Assembly (NCBI GenBank): GCA_965224535.1
Contig: CBDCZR010000018.1
Span: forward strand, 1-64,000
Direction of reading: 5' to 3'
Origin: JBCDHN01 sp965224535
Lineage (GTDB): Bacteria; Verrucomicrobiota; Verrucomicrobiia; Verrucomicrobiales; DEV007
Length of the DNA stretch: 64,000 bases
Positions 1 through 8,681 of the stretch are shown piece after piece. Position numbers and translations under genes: made by a program. Numbering within the stretch: position 1 is the stretch's first letter; each line of letters opens with the position of its first letter. A model generated the notes under the pieces. The model saw only the letters and a program-made list of their open reading frames with translations. It was not told the DNA's origin and did no database searches.

Positions 1-80
1 GAATCGGGTAGGAGCGGGGTTTGAACCCGCTCCCCCCACACCACCCAGCGTACGGGTCCGTACTGGGCGGTTCCGATCCG
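1..80 (-). ncRNA. Group II intron 3' end (domains V-VI), truncated intron
   Basis: Read on the minus strand, this stretch has the GGAACCGCC...GGTGGTGTGG form of a bacterial group II intron domain V hairpin. A GC-rich domain VI-like stem follows, and the sequence ends in CTACCCGAT, a typical intron 3' terminus. It lies directly downstream of a maturase C-terminal fragment, as in full introns. The 5' part of the intron is absent because a sulfatase gene begins within about 400 bases upstream, so this is a non-mobile remnant. The call rests on remembered consensus and not on a covariance model. Confidence 0.6.
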
Positions 81-400
81 TCATGCTTTAGCTGACTTCC
101 CCTTCTTGCCTTGCGGCTTTTTGGGTCCATCAGGGTAGCGAATGGAGACCCATTGTTGTTCTATCGATGGCACTTGCTGCTCGGCCAGCCACGTTTTGCA
201 CGTCGCGCGTTGCACGATGCTGTTGCCACTCATCCGCCACGGGCCTTTCCTGCTCCTACTCGCCAGATGAACTTCGTCTCGCTTGGTTCCCAGTCTCAAC
301 AGGTTGCGGCGACGCGGCCGCGGCCGTCCCCATTGTTTCCGATAGTACAACGGTTTACCCGCCATTTCCAGGGCTACCGTCAAAATATTGCGCTTCCCGA
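81..400 (-). pseudogene. Group II intron reverse transcriptase/maturase, C-terminal fragment
   Basis: About 105 residues match the extreme C-terminus of group II intron-encoded proteins. Visible pieces are a KQWGRPRPRRRNLLRLG segment, then SRKGPWRMSGNSIVQRA, then WLAEQQVPSIEQQWV, followed by a Lys-rich tail. The reverse-transcriptase fingers and palm with the YADD motif, which should lie N-terminal, are missing, so the gene is 5'-truncated. The open frame runs on to base 461 and overlaps the 3' end of the neighbouring sulfatase gene, but that part is not maturase-like. The left boundary of homology, near base 400, is approximate. It cannot be functional as a mobility protein. Confidence 0.6.
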
Positions 401-415
401 ACCCCGCCAACCACC

Positions 416-1777
416 CTAACGCCACTTCGTAAGCACCTTGCGCTCGCGAACCGGCCACCAATCTTCGATCTTTTTCGCCAGGCGCGCCACGATCTCCGGG
501 TATTCGCTGGCCACGTTGATCGTTTCGTCAGGATCGCTCAGCAGGTCGTAGAGCTGCGGCCGTTTTTCCGTGCGGGGGTGCGAGGATTGATAGCGGCCCA
601 CCACGCCGTCGTAGGTGAGGAGCAGCTTCCAGCGCCCTTCGATGACCCAGCGGTAAAGCAGCGAGTCCTCCGGCTTGTCGAGGTTGGCGATGTCGTGGGC
701 GCATCCTTCGCCAAAAATCGTGTCGCGCGCGATCGGCTTGCCGCTGCGCAGTTGGGGCATCAAATCCAGGCCGGGCAGATTTTTCGGGATTTGCGCCCCG
801 GCGGCGCTTAGCATGGTGGGAACCAGGTCGATGCTGCTGCAAAGGTCTGCGCGAACGCCGGTTTTGATCTTGCCGGGCCAACTGAACATGATGGGCGTGC
901 GGGTGCCGCCTTCATTCGGGCTCTGTTTGGAGCGCGGGGCGTAACCGCGCTTGTTTTTGCTCTGAATCCAGCCGTTGTCGGTCACGTAGACGATCAGCGT
1001 GTCTTCGCGCAAGCCTCGATCGTCGATGAAGTTGACCAGTTGCCCGCAGGTATCGTCAAACCAGTCGCACATGGCGTAATATTTGGCGACGAACTCGCTG
1101 CGGCCGGGTTTGCGGTATTTTTTCAGGAGGCGCTCGGGAGGGTTGTGCGGGGTGTGAGGCAAAAACGGCGCGTACCAGACGAAAAACGGCTTATTTTGTT
1201 GGGTAGCCTCGGTGATGAAGTTGAACACCGGCAGCATCCCCTCGCGCCCGATCTTCAACCCGTCGTCACCATGCCGGCCGCCGGGTTTCGGGAATCCGCG
1301 CGTCATGCCGTGGGTAAATCCGCCGCGGGCGAAGCTGCCTTCCCACCATTTGCCGCTCTGGTGGCTGAGATAGCCGCGTTTGCCGAGGATTTTGGGAACC
1401 GTGGGATGCTTGTCGATGTGTGAAATGAGCCGTTCGCGAAGCTTGGCGTATTGCGGGGAATTTTGCGCGGCCAGCGTGCGCGAGGGGTCGTTGCCGCTGA
1501 TTTTGTGTTGGTGGGTGTAGAGGCCGGTGATCAAGGTGGCCAGCGACGGACGACACAACGCCGTGGGCACGTAACCGCGGGTAAACGTGGCGCTTTGCGC
1601 GGCCAACCGGTCCAAATTCGGTGTTTGGATGGCGTCGTGACCTATGAAGCCGTAGTCGGTCCAGCTCTGGTCGTCGGAAATGATGAGCACAATGTTAGGC
1701 GGCCGATCCTGAGCGGAAAGCACGAGAGCCGAGGCCAACCAGAGCACGGCAGAGGAAAGGGCGAGGCTTAGTTTCAT
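416..1777 (-). CDS. Secreted sulfatase (S1 family)
   Basis: The 453-residue protein begins with a signal peptide ending near residue 22 (VLSAQ). The sulfatase fold starts at once with PNIVLIISDDQ, whose Asp35-Asp36 are the usual calcium ligands. The nucleophile motif is CRPSLATLITG with Cys75, so the canonical C-x-P-S-R is C-x-P-S-L. I have seen this variant in PVC-group sulfatases, and the Cys to be converted to formylglycine is present. Downstream are HTPHNPP, a YVTDNGW metal-binding segment and a C-terminal LYDLLSDPDE motif. Such enzymes desulfate polysaccharides in the periplasm or outside the cell. No stand-alone maturase (FGE or anSME) is next to it. The substrate cannot be predicted. 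Confidence 0.9.
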   Translation of the reverse strand: MKLSLALSSAVLWLASALVLSAQDRPPNIVLIISDDQSWTDYGFIGHDAIQTPNLDRLAAQSATFTRGYVPTALCRPSLATLITGLYTHQHKISGNDPSRTLAAQNSPQYAKLRERLISHIDKHPTVPKILGKRGYLSHQSGKWWEGSFARGGFTHGMTRGFPKPGGRHGDDGLKIGREGMLPVFNFITEATQQNKPFFVWYAPFLPHTPHNPPERLLKKYRKPGRSEFVAKYYAMCDWFDDTCGQLVNFIDDRGLREDTLIVYVTDNGWIQSKNKRGYAPRSKQSPNEGGTRTPIMFSWPGKIKTGVRADLCSSIDLVPTMLSAAGAQIPKNLPGLDLMPQLRSGKPIARDTIFGEGCAHDIANLDKPEDSLLYRWVIEGRWKLLLTYDGVVGRYQSSHPRTEKRPQLYDLLSDPDETINVASEYPEIVARLAKKIEDWWPVRERKVLTKWR

Positions 1778-1867
1778 CTGGCCAGTGTGCGGAGCTACCC
1801 AGGGCTGTCAAACCTTCGGTTGACGTTGCCGGTTGAAACGCGGAGCACCAGGCGCTAACCGTGTCTC

Positions 1868-2947
1868 ATGACCGCCCTACCTCGCCTGATTTTGGCCCTG
1901 GGATTTTTCGCCGGCTGCGCCCCGGTTTTCGCGCAAGACGCGGTGACGCTTGCCGACGTTCCGGAGAAGCTGGAGCCCATCTTCCCGGACGAGCCAATGG
2001 CCGCCGAGTTTTCCGCCGCCAACGCTGCGCGATATCTCGATCGAGCCTCCCTAACCTGGCAAAAAGTCAAAAATTGCGCCACGTGCCACACCAACATGCC
2101 CTATCTGATGGCGCGGCCGGCTTTGGCCGAAATATCCGCGGATTCCGGCGAAGTTCGCGCTTTTTACGAAACCTACCCGGCCGAGCGTTGGGCGAAACGT
2201 TCGCCTAACGAAAAACAAGGGTTCTGGACCATTGTCGTGGCCACCGGCCTGACCTTTCACGATCTGCAAACCACCGGCAAACTCAGCGATCCCGCCAGAG
2301 AGGCGCTGGACGCGATGTGGACCGTCCAGCGCGAGGACGGGGGCTGGCGTTGGCCGGATTGCAACTACGCGCCCATGGAGATCGACGATCACTACGGCGT
2401 GACCCTGGCGGCGTTGACCGTGGGCGTTGCGCCGGATGGTTATTCCCAATCGGAGAAGGCCCGCACGGGGCTTGCCCAGCTTCGTGGTTACCTGGAAAAC
2501 GACCCGGCAAAGTCGCTGCACCACCGCGCGATGCTGGCCTGGTGTTCCAAGCGCCTGGACGGCATTCAGACCGAAGCCCAGCGGGCCGAAACCCTAACCG
2601 AATTGCTGGCCCTGCAACTTCCCGGCGGCGGTTGGTCGACCTCGAGTTTCCTAGCCGATTGGGATGGCCTGGAGCGCGAAGACGGCGAGCCGCTCGACAC
2701 CAAAACCGGCGACGCCTACGGCACGGGACTCGTCATCGTCATCGCCCGCGAACTTGGCATCCCCGCCGACGATCCACGCTTGCGCCGCGGGATCGAGTGG
2801 TTGCTGGCGAATCAACGCGAAAGCGGAAAATGGTTCACCCGCTCGCCCGTTGCCGACGCGCGCAATCTGATTTCCAACACCGGCAGCGCGTTCGCCGTCC
2901 TGGCGCTTCAGGCTTGCGGTGAGTTACCCGGTTGGCCCCTGAAATAA
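1868..2947 (+). CDS. Squalene-hopene-cyclase-like alpha/alpha toroid protein with a CxxCH motif
   Basis: The 359-residue protein has a signal peptide (cleavage near VFAQ, residue 23). Residues 70-74 read CATCH, a haem-c type CxxCH. The rest resembles the alpha/alpha-barrel of prenyltransferases and terpene cyclases, with repeated aromatic/Gly motifs such as REDGGWRWPDCNYAP, LPGGGWSTSSFLADWDG and NQRESGKWF. It is about half the length of true squalene-hopene cyclases, and I see no DxDD acid motif, so cyclase activity is unlikely. The export signal plus haem motif suggests a periplasmic protein, possibly electron-carrying. It is followed 17 bases later by the next gene on the same strand and is probably co-transcribed with it. 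Confidence 0.6.
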   Translation: MTALPRLILALGFFAGCAPVFAQDAVTLADVPEKLEPIFPDEPMAAEFSAANAARYLDRASLTWQKVKNCATCHTNMPYLMARPALAEISADSGEVRAFYETYPAERWAKRSPNEKQGFWTIVVATGLTFHDLQTTGKLSDPAREALDAMWTVQREDGGWRWPDCNYAPMEIDDHYGVTLAALTVGVAPDGYSQSEKARTGLAQLRGYLENDPAKSLHHRAMLAWCSKRLDGIQTEAQRAETLTELLALQLPGGGWSTSSFLADWDGLEREDGEPLDTKTGDAYGTGLVIVIARELGIPADDPRLRRGIEWLLANQRESGKWFTRSPVADARNLISNTGSAFAVLALQACGELPGWPLK

Positions 2948-2964
2948 CCCCAAAACTCAGCCAC

Positions 2965-4560
2965 ATGAACCGTCGCCACTTCTTTCACGCCGCAGGTGCG
3001 GGGCCGATCGCCGCTTCCGCGCTCAAACCCGCCATCAGCGCCCCTACTCCCGAGCCCAAAGCCCCACGGCGGCTGCTTTTTTGGGACCTGGCAAAGCTGG
3101 ACTACTGGGACAACGTGGACCTGGTTCAAGGCGAGCCAACCTGGCGCCCGGAAGCCAGTTACCTCGATCCGTTTGAGGACGGCAAGCGCGGCGGAAACTT
3201 TCCCGTGGTCTGGAAAGACGCGGAATCCGGCAAGTGGCGCATGGTTTACTCCGCCAAATGGAGCCCCTACACGATGATGCTGGCCGAAAGCCCGGACGGC
3301 TATCATTGGGAGCCGCTCGCCCAACCTTCGATCGCGCCGCCAGGGGAAAAATTGGCGCCGAACCACGTTCACACCATCCCGGGAGCCGGCGCCGGCGGGG
3401 TCTTCGTGGATCCCGATGCGGCGGACGGGTTCCCGTTCAAGGTTTGGGCCCGGCAACACGCAGCGGAGACGTTTCCGCGCGCCAAGGCGGATCCCAACCA
3501 CGCTTGGCATGAATTGGCCGCTGCGGAGGGGGAGAAGCGCTACATGTCCGCGGGCATCACCCACGTTTCGCGCGATGGCCTGCGCTGGGAGGAGAAACCG
3601 GAGTATGCCTGGGATTTTCCCGGTTGGCGCCCGGAACCCCCCATTTTCGTCTACCGCCACTGGCAAAAAGAGCGCTACGGTATGTTGGTTAGGCCCGGTT
3701 GGGGCGACCGGCGCCAATGCATCCGCTTTACCGACGGCGACGACTTCACAAACTGGAGCGAGCCGGAATTGCTCTTCCAGCCAGACCCGCTCGACACCGC
3801 CGGACCCATCGGGATGTACGGGATGCCGGTCGCGCGTTGCGGCGAAAGTTACGTGGGCCTGCTTTGGATCTTCCATAACTCCAGCAGCCGGCCGGTGGGC
3901 AGTTTCAACCAGTTTTTCGGCGTCATGGATGTGCAGTTGGCCTTCAGCTACGATGGCGTGCGCTGGTTTCGCGGCAAGCGGGAGCCGTTTTTGAAGCTCA
4001 ACCCGCTGGGACAGCCCGGATGCCTCCAACTGCGTCCCGCGGGAATTGTGGAAACCGGTGAGGAGGTGCGCATTTACTCGGAGGCAGCCAAAGCCGCGCA
4101 CGGCCTGGAATCCCGCGCCCAGCGTCAGACGGATGAGCCGATGAAAACCATCGAGCTTCACACCCTGCGGCGCGACGGCTACATGTTCCTGCGCGGCCGC
4201 GGCGATTTTGCGCGGTTCCAAACCAAGCCGTTGGCGATTTGGGAGCCGAAAATCACCATCAACGCGGATGCGCGCTATGGTGAGGCGCGATTTCAGCTAA
4301 CCGACGAAAAAAGCCAGCCGATCGCGGGATTTTCGTTCGCGGATTCCGTGCCGCTGAGCCGGAAATCGGTCTTCGACGAGGAGTTGCGCTGGAAAAACGC
4401 TTCGCTTGGCGATGTGGTGGACAAAGTGATTCGCCTGGAGGTGGAAATGCGCAACGCGGAGCTCTTTTCCTTCACCGCGGCGCATCATTTTCTCGACGCG
4501 CAAGATATGTGGCTGCTCAAGGATGGAAAAGCGGTCGATACGCGCTTTTTTGACTTTTAG
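2965..4560 (+). CDS. Tat-exported beta-propeller protein, glycoside hydrolase-like
   Basis: I chose the ATG at 2965 because it gives MNRRHFFHAAGAG, a twin-arginine signal. The open frame extends 33 bases further up but would bury that signal. The mature 500-residue protein has blade-like repeats of the five-bladed propeller glycosidases (GH32/GH43/GH130-like): LYWDNVDL, WRMVYSAKWSPY, MMLAESPDGYHWEP, THVSRDGLRWEEKPEYAW and LAFSYDGVRWFRGKREPF. The C-terminal part, ending in LRWKNASLGD...VEMRNAELFSF, looks like the beta-sandwich that follows such propellers in PVC proteins. Family, catalytic residues and substrate are not certain. It runs convergent with the condensin operon, with only 8 bases between the stops. 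Confidence 0.6.
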   Translation: MNRRHFFHAAGAGPIAASALKPAISAPTPEPKAPRRLLFWDLAKLDYWDNVDLVQGEPTWRPEASYLDPFEDGKRGGNFPVVWKDAESGKWRMVYSAKWSPYTMMLAESPDGYHWEPLAQPSIAPPGEKLAPNHVHTIPGAGAGGVFVDPDAADGFPFKVWARQHAAETFPRAKADPNHAWHELAAAEGEKRYMSAGITHVSRDGLRWEEKPEYAWDFPGWRPEPPIFVYRHWQKERYGMLVRPGWGDRRQCIRFTDGDDFTNWSEPELLFQPDPLDTAGPIGMYGMPVARCGESYVGLLWIFHNSSSRPVGSFNQFFGVMDVQLAFSYDGVRWFRGKREPFLKLNPLGQPGCLQLRPAGIVETGEEVRIYSEAAKAAHGLESRAQRQTDEPMKTIELHTLRRDGYMFLRGRGDFARFQTKPLAIWEPKITINADARYGEARFQLTDEKSQPIAGFSFADSVPLSRKSVFDEELRWKNASLGDVVDKVIRLEVEMRNAELFSFTAAHHFLDAQDMWLLKDGKAVDTRFFDF

Positions 4561-4568
4561 CGATAACG

Positions 4569-7500
4569 TTACGCATCCAGGGACAGCTTTTCTTCAGGTG
4601 CGGCCTCCTGCGGAACCGAGCGCCGTTTTACGGTTGGCGCCTCCTCTCCAAATCGCTCGCTAAACTCTCCCGCGGTCATGGTGAGAACGCGGGAACGATT
4701 ATTCTTTTTCACCACGTGAATATAGTAGTCCACGAACGGTTCGGTCACCTTTGCTTTAGCGTCAAACGGCGCCACGATGAGGAGCTGAAGGCCAAATTTC
4801 TCAAACAAGCGTAGCGCGTATTCAGCATAGCGGTCGTCGATCTTGGAGAACATCTCATCAATGACAACAAAGTGGAAACGGTCGCTCTGCGACGCCTCCG
4901 GATCGATGCCGAATTGATACACGACCGCGGCGACCAAAATGGTGAAAGCGAGCTTGGCCTTCTCTCCGCCGGACTGGCCCATGCTGTCTGAATAGTAGCC
5001 GCGTTCGGCGCCATCCGCGCGCACGGTTTCCCGAGCCCCGAAATCGAACCAACGCCGCACGTCGGTCACTTTTTCCCGCCAGCGTGAGTCTTCGCGCAAT
5101 CGCTCGATCAATCCTTCGATGCGTGCAAACCTGGCCTCGTCCGCCTCGGAATTTCCTTCAAAAGCGTCCGCTAGGCATTCCCGCATAAGACGCTGAAATT
5201 CGGCAATCTCCGCGTCCCTCACCGGTTTCGGCTCTAGCTGCATAAACGTGCCGTCTTGCGCGTCGTAGTCGATTGTCTCCAGGCAACGGTTTAGGGTTTC
5301 GATTCGTGTCAGGATTCCTTCCCGCTCGTTATCAAGCTGATTGTTTAAAATGCCGATCTCCGTCGTCACTTTCTCGTTCAGCCGTTCCTTGAAGCTTTGC
5401 TCGTGCTTTGGCAAATCTTCTTGCTCCAACCGGGAATGCAGGTTGATGAAATCATCCAGATAAGATGGATCGTCGCGCAATTCGTGCTCGAACTGGCGGA
5501 ATTTACGCAAAAATCGGCTCATCGCCTGAAGCAGCGCTTTTTCCACCGGCGCAAGCTTTTCCCGCGTAGTGTCAATCGCCTGACGGAGGTCGGCAGTGTA
5601 GGCGTTTTCCTGTTCCAGCAGTGTCTCCGGGCTTAAAACGATTCCGGCGCCCAGCAGGTCGTCCTCAATGCTCGGGAACAGCTCCGATTGCTTCTCAAAA
5701 TCGCCCTCCTCACCAATGAGTTGGATGCGCCGCTGGCTAGCTTCCAGCAACTCGTTGGCTTGGGTAATTTCGCGCTCCATAACGCCCATGCGCTTGATCA
5801 ATTGCGATTCCTTGCCCTTCAATTCTTGCTTGCGCGCGGTTGCGGCGCTCAACTGGCTGGTCATGGCGCTAACGGCTTCGTTAGAGGTCTCCAGCATCTC
5901 TTTTTCCCGGCGCAATTCCGCCAATTCGCGATCGATGGATTCGTGGTCGATTTCTGCATACACGCGAATCTCTTGCGCTCGGCGAATCGCTTCCTCGCGG
6001 GCACGCAGATTTTCCACCTGATCGCCGTGCTGGGCCATTTCCACGTGGATGCGCTGCAAATCTTCTTCGGTTGTAGCCAGATCCTTGCGTAATACGGTCA
6101 GTTTTGCCTCGTTGTTCCAGCCTAATATGTAGTGGCGCGGGTCAGAAACCAGGTCTCTCTCGTCTTTTTCGTGCCATCCCCGGCCCAAATTAACGTGACG
6201 ACCCCGGGTTATCGCCATAGCGCGCAAGCCGCTGAAGCTCTCGTAGGAATCGCAGCAAGTATAGTTGTAGCGATGTGCCAATTCCGCTTTAACCCAAGCA
6301 ATCAACGGATGATTTTCCTTGTATTCCAGCTTGTTCAACAACAGCGAGGGATTGCTTGGATCATTTGCGATTCCACCGTCCGTTTGAACTTCGCCCGCCC
6401 GATGGTAGACCACTTGCAAACCCTCTTTCCCGCCCTCCCGCAGCGAAATTTCGTCGATATATTGGCTAACCGCGGGGAAATGCTCCGCAGGGATGAGAAG
6501 ACTCAGCCCAAAGGCGCGCAACGCCGTTTCCGCAGCGCTGGTCCAGTCGGTTTCCTGTTCCTTTACCGAAAATAATTCAGCAGCAAACGGCAACTCGCTA
6601 ACTTCCAGGTTTAGGTCGGAGCATAGTTGACGCCGAAATTGCTGGTGGCTCTCCGGCAAGTTGGATCCACGCTCCTGAAGGGTGCGAATCTCCACTTTCA
6701 GTTCGTCTCGGCGGACTTCCATCTTGTGGGCGCGAATCGCGCTATTGAGCTTGCCTTCCTCCAATCGCTGCACCTCCTGCTCGGTTTCGAGCCGAAGCGT
6801 GGACAGCGATTCGGCCGCCGTCTTAAAGCTCGGGTCGTCTGCGACTACCGACGTCAATCCGGTCTTCTCCAGGGCTTTGCGATAGCGATTAGCGCGTTCT
6901 CGTCTCCGTTTTGAGTCTTCATGCTTCTGCTCCAACAAAAACGGCAACGATCGCAACCGCTCTCCGCCGGAATTTTCGACGTCGTTTTGCAAACGCCGGA
7001 TTTGTTGCTCATTTTCTTCGATTTGGCGGTTTAGAACCTCCAGCTCCGCCGAAACCCGCTCACCCTCCACCAAGCGCTCTTCGCGCTTCTTGGAGAACAG
7101 ATCCACCGTTTTCACGCGAAAATAAGCATCGCAAGCTTTCTCAATGTGCTCGCGGCTATCGAGATCCGCTCTCAATCGCCGAAACTCTGCGCCCTTCTGC
7201 GAAATGGGCTGCAACGCCACAGCCTGCTCCCGCGCATCCACCAACATCCGGTGTGCATCTGACAATTGCTGAAAATGATTTAGAATATCATCAATCCGCT
7301 CCTTCCAATTCTGCCCTTCCAGCATGTGATCGCGGATAAATTCCGTGAGGCTGCGAATGTCCTTTACCGCCACCGTCTGGTTGAACACATCCATGGCCTT
7401 GGGACGCATGTTCGCCTCATTGATGAGCCACTTGTGATACTGTGCAAAGGTCTTAGTCGTCTTAAATCCGCGGGCATCCAGTTTTTTGGAGATTTGATCC

Positions 7501-8012
7501 ACGGCGTTGATATCCGCAAAATCGCCGGCAATATCTTTTTCTTCCTTGGCAAAGCAGAACAGCTTCTCCACTTTTCCGTCCGCACCGGAATAAAGCACCT
7601 GCGCAATCGTAAAACCCTTCCCGGTATCCGTATTTTGAAAGAAACCAAGCAAAACGCTCAAATGCCGGCCTTCTTTCCGCAAATATAGCGTGGATGCTTT
7701 GTTTTCCGCATCGGAACTGGCGTGCCCGTAGGCGCCCATAAGATAAGAACGCTCATCGCGCTCGCGCTTCTTTCCGCTCGATCCGGCGGCAACGTTGTAG
7801 TTGCGGACACCCGGCCGGACTAGCAGTGTTAGCACGCTATCCACCATCGTCGATTTTCCGCTGCCGTTTTGGCCGATCAACAGGGACGTGCGCCCCGTTG
7901 GACGAATGGTGTGGATTTGTCCTTTTGAGGAATCAAACGTTCCCCAGTTCATGATTTGCACCTTGTGCAACCGATAACCGGGCAAGCCCGTGGAAATGAA
8001 ATTGTCGTCCAT
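4569..8012 (-). CDS. jetC: JetC/MksB SMC-like condensin ATPase
   Basis: This is a 1147-residue SMC/MukB-type protein. The start is the ATG at 8012, giving MDDNFISTGLPGYRLHKVQI; an upstream open extension in the jetB frame overlap is not conserved-looking. Walker A is GQNGSGKST at residues 47-55, long coiled coils surround a central hinge, the ABC signature MGQSGGEKAKLAF lies near residue 1013, and Walker B is FHFVVIDEMFSKID near 1045. In Wadjet systems JetABC is a loop-extruding condensin that finds small circular DNA and presents it to the JetD nuclease. In MksBEF the same parts act in chromosome organisation. jetB ends 10 bases upstream and jetA precedes it. No jetD follows: the convergent gene ends 8 bases away. 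Confidence 0.88.
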   Translation of the reverse strand: MDDNFISTGLPGYRLHKVQIMNWGTFDSSKGQIHTIRPTGRTSLLIGQNGSGKSTMVDSVLTLLVRPGVRNYNVAAGSSGKKRERDERSYLMGAYGHASSDAENKASTLYLRKEGRHLSVLLGFFQNTDTGKGFTIAQVLYSGADGKVEKLFCFAKEEKDIAGDFADINAVDQISKKLDARGFKTTKTFAQYHKWLINEANMRPKAMDVFNQTVAVKDIRSLTEFIRDHMLEGQNWKERIDDILNHFQQLSDAHRMLVDAREQAVALQPISQKGAEFRRLRADLDSREHIEKACDAYFRVKTVDLFSKKREERLVEGERVSAELEVLNRQIEENEQQIRRLQNDVENSGGERLRSLPFLLEQKHEDSKRRRERANRYRKALEKTGLTSVVADDPSFKTAAESLSTLRLETEQEVQRLEEGKLNSAIRAHKMEVRRDELKVEIRTLQERGSNLPESHQQFRRQLCSDLNLEVSELPFAAELFSVKEQETDWTSAAETALRAFGLSLLIPAEHFPAVSQYIDEISLREGGKEGLQVVYHRAGEVQTDGGIANDPSNPSLLLNKLEYKENHPLIAWVKAELAHRYNYTCCDSYESFSGLRAMAITRGRHVNLGRGWHEKDERDLVSDPRHYILGWNNEAKLTVLRKDLATTEEDLQRIHVEMAQHGDQVENLRAREEAIRRAQEIRVYAEIDHESIDRELAELRREKEMLETSNEAVSAMTSQLSAATARKQELKGKESQLIKRMGVMEREITQANELLEASQRRIQLIGEEGDFEKQSELFPSIEDDLLGAGIVLSPETLLEQENAYTADLRQAIDTTREKLAPVEKALLQAMSRFLRKFRQFEHELRDDPSYLDDFINLHSRLEQEDLPKHEQSFKERLNEKVTTEIGILNNQLDNEREGILTRIETLNRCLETIDYDAQDGTFMQLEPKPVRDAEIAEFQRLMRECLADAFEGNSEADEARFARIEGLIERLREDSRWREKVTDVRRWFDFGARETVRADGAERGYYSDSMGQSGGEKAKLAFTILVAAVVYQFGIDPEASQSDRFHFVVIDEMFSKIDDRYAEYALRLFEKFGLQLLIVAPFDAKAKVTEPFVDYYIHVVKKNNRSRVLTMTAGEFSERFGEEAPTVKRRSVPQEAAPEEKLSLDA

Positions 8013-8022
8013 GGTGATAGGG

Positions 8023-8643
8023 TTAGCTTTGAAGTCCGACCTCGGTTTCCGCCTTGGTCGTCTTCCTTTCTGCGTGATCTTTGAATTGCTGCTTGAGTTC
8101 TTCCAACAACTCGGCGGTGATGCGCGCTTTGATGATTGGGCGGATTTCGTAAGCGACCGGCTGGGTATTGAGCTTGCGAAGAAATCCCAACTCCTGCGCA
8201 CGAAGCAATAAATGGTCGAATTTGCGGCGTACGCGGACTTCATCCTCTCTGTCGGGGAGCAATTCCATCATCCTGGCCTGCAGATCGCCCAAATCGACCA
8301 CGCAACGCTCTGAATCCACGTTTTGCTCCTCAAAACGGCGCAATTCATCGCGCAACAGCACGCTAAACAACGTAACATCGTATCCCAACCGGCTGCGCCG
8401 GATCAATTTGGGCATATTATCATAGCCGTCAGGCAACTCCTCTTCTTCAATTTGGCGCAAATAGGCAAAGCCCTCCGGCTCATCGACCACCATCAACAAA
8501 CCAACGCGCCCGAAGTAAGTTTCCAGCCGTGTACGATTTGCCATCAGCAAATCCCAGGTTTTTGAGTCATCGGCGTAAACCGCGCCCTGCAAGAGCCGCA
8601 CAGCGGGAACGGTAGATTCGTGATATTCAGGTAAATGAGCCAT
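8023..8643 (-). CDS. jetB: JetB/MksE condensin subunit (DUF4194)
   Basis: The 206-residue protein starts at the ATG at 8643 (MAHLPEYHES). It has the features of DUF4194 proteins, the winged-helix KITE-like subunit of Wadjet and Mks condensins. An N-terminal segment reads AVRLLQGAVYADDSKTW. A GFAYLRQ segment follows, then LGYDVTLFSVLLRDELRRFEE, typical of the family, and a C-terminal helical RPIIKARITAELLEELK. It lies between jetA (38 bases upstream) and jetC (10 bases downstream), the standard order. Its expected role is to bridge the JetA kleisin and the JetC heads. Confidence 0.85.
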   Translation of the reverse strand: MAHLPEYHESTVPAVRLLQGAVYADDSKTWDLLMANRTRLETYFGRVGLLMVVDEPEGFAYLRQIEEEELPDGYDNMPKLIRRSRLGYDVTLFSVLLRDELRRFEEQNVDSERCVVDLGDLQARMMELLPDREDEVRVRRKFDHLLLRAQELGFLRKLNTQPVAYEIRPIIKARITAELLEELKQQFKDHAERKTTKAETEVGLQS

Positions 8644-8681
8644 GGAAGGTGGGGTTCGAGCAAAAAGTCCAAGCTGATAAG

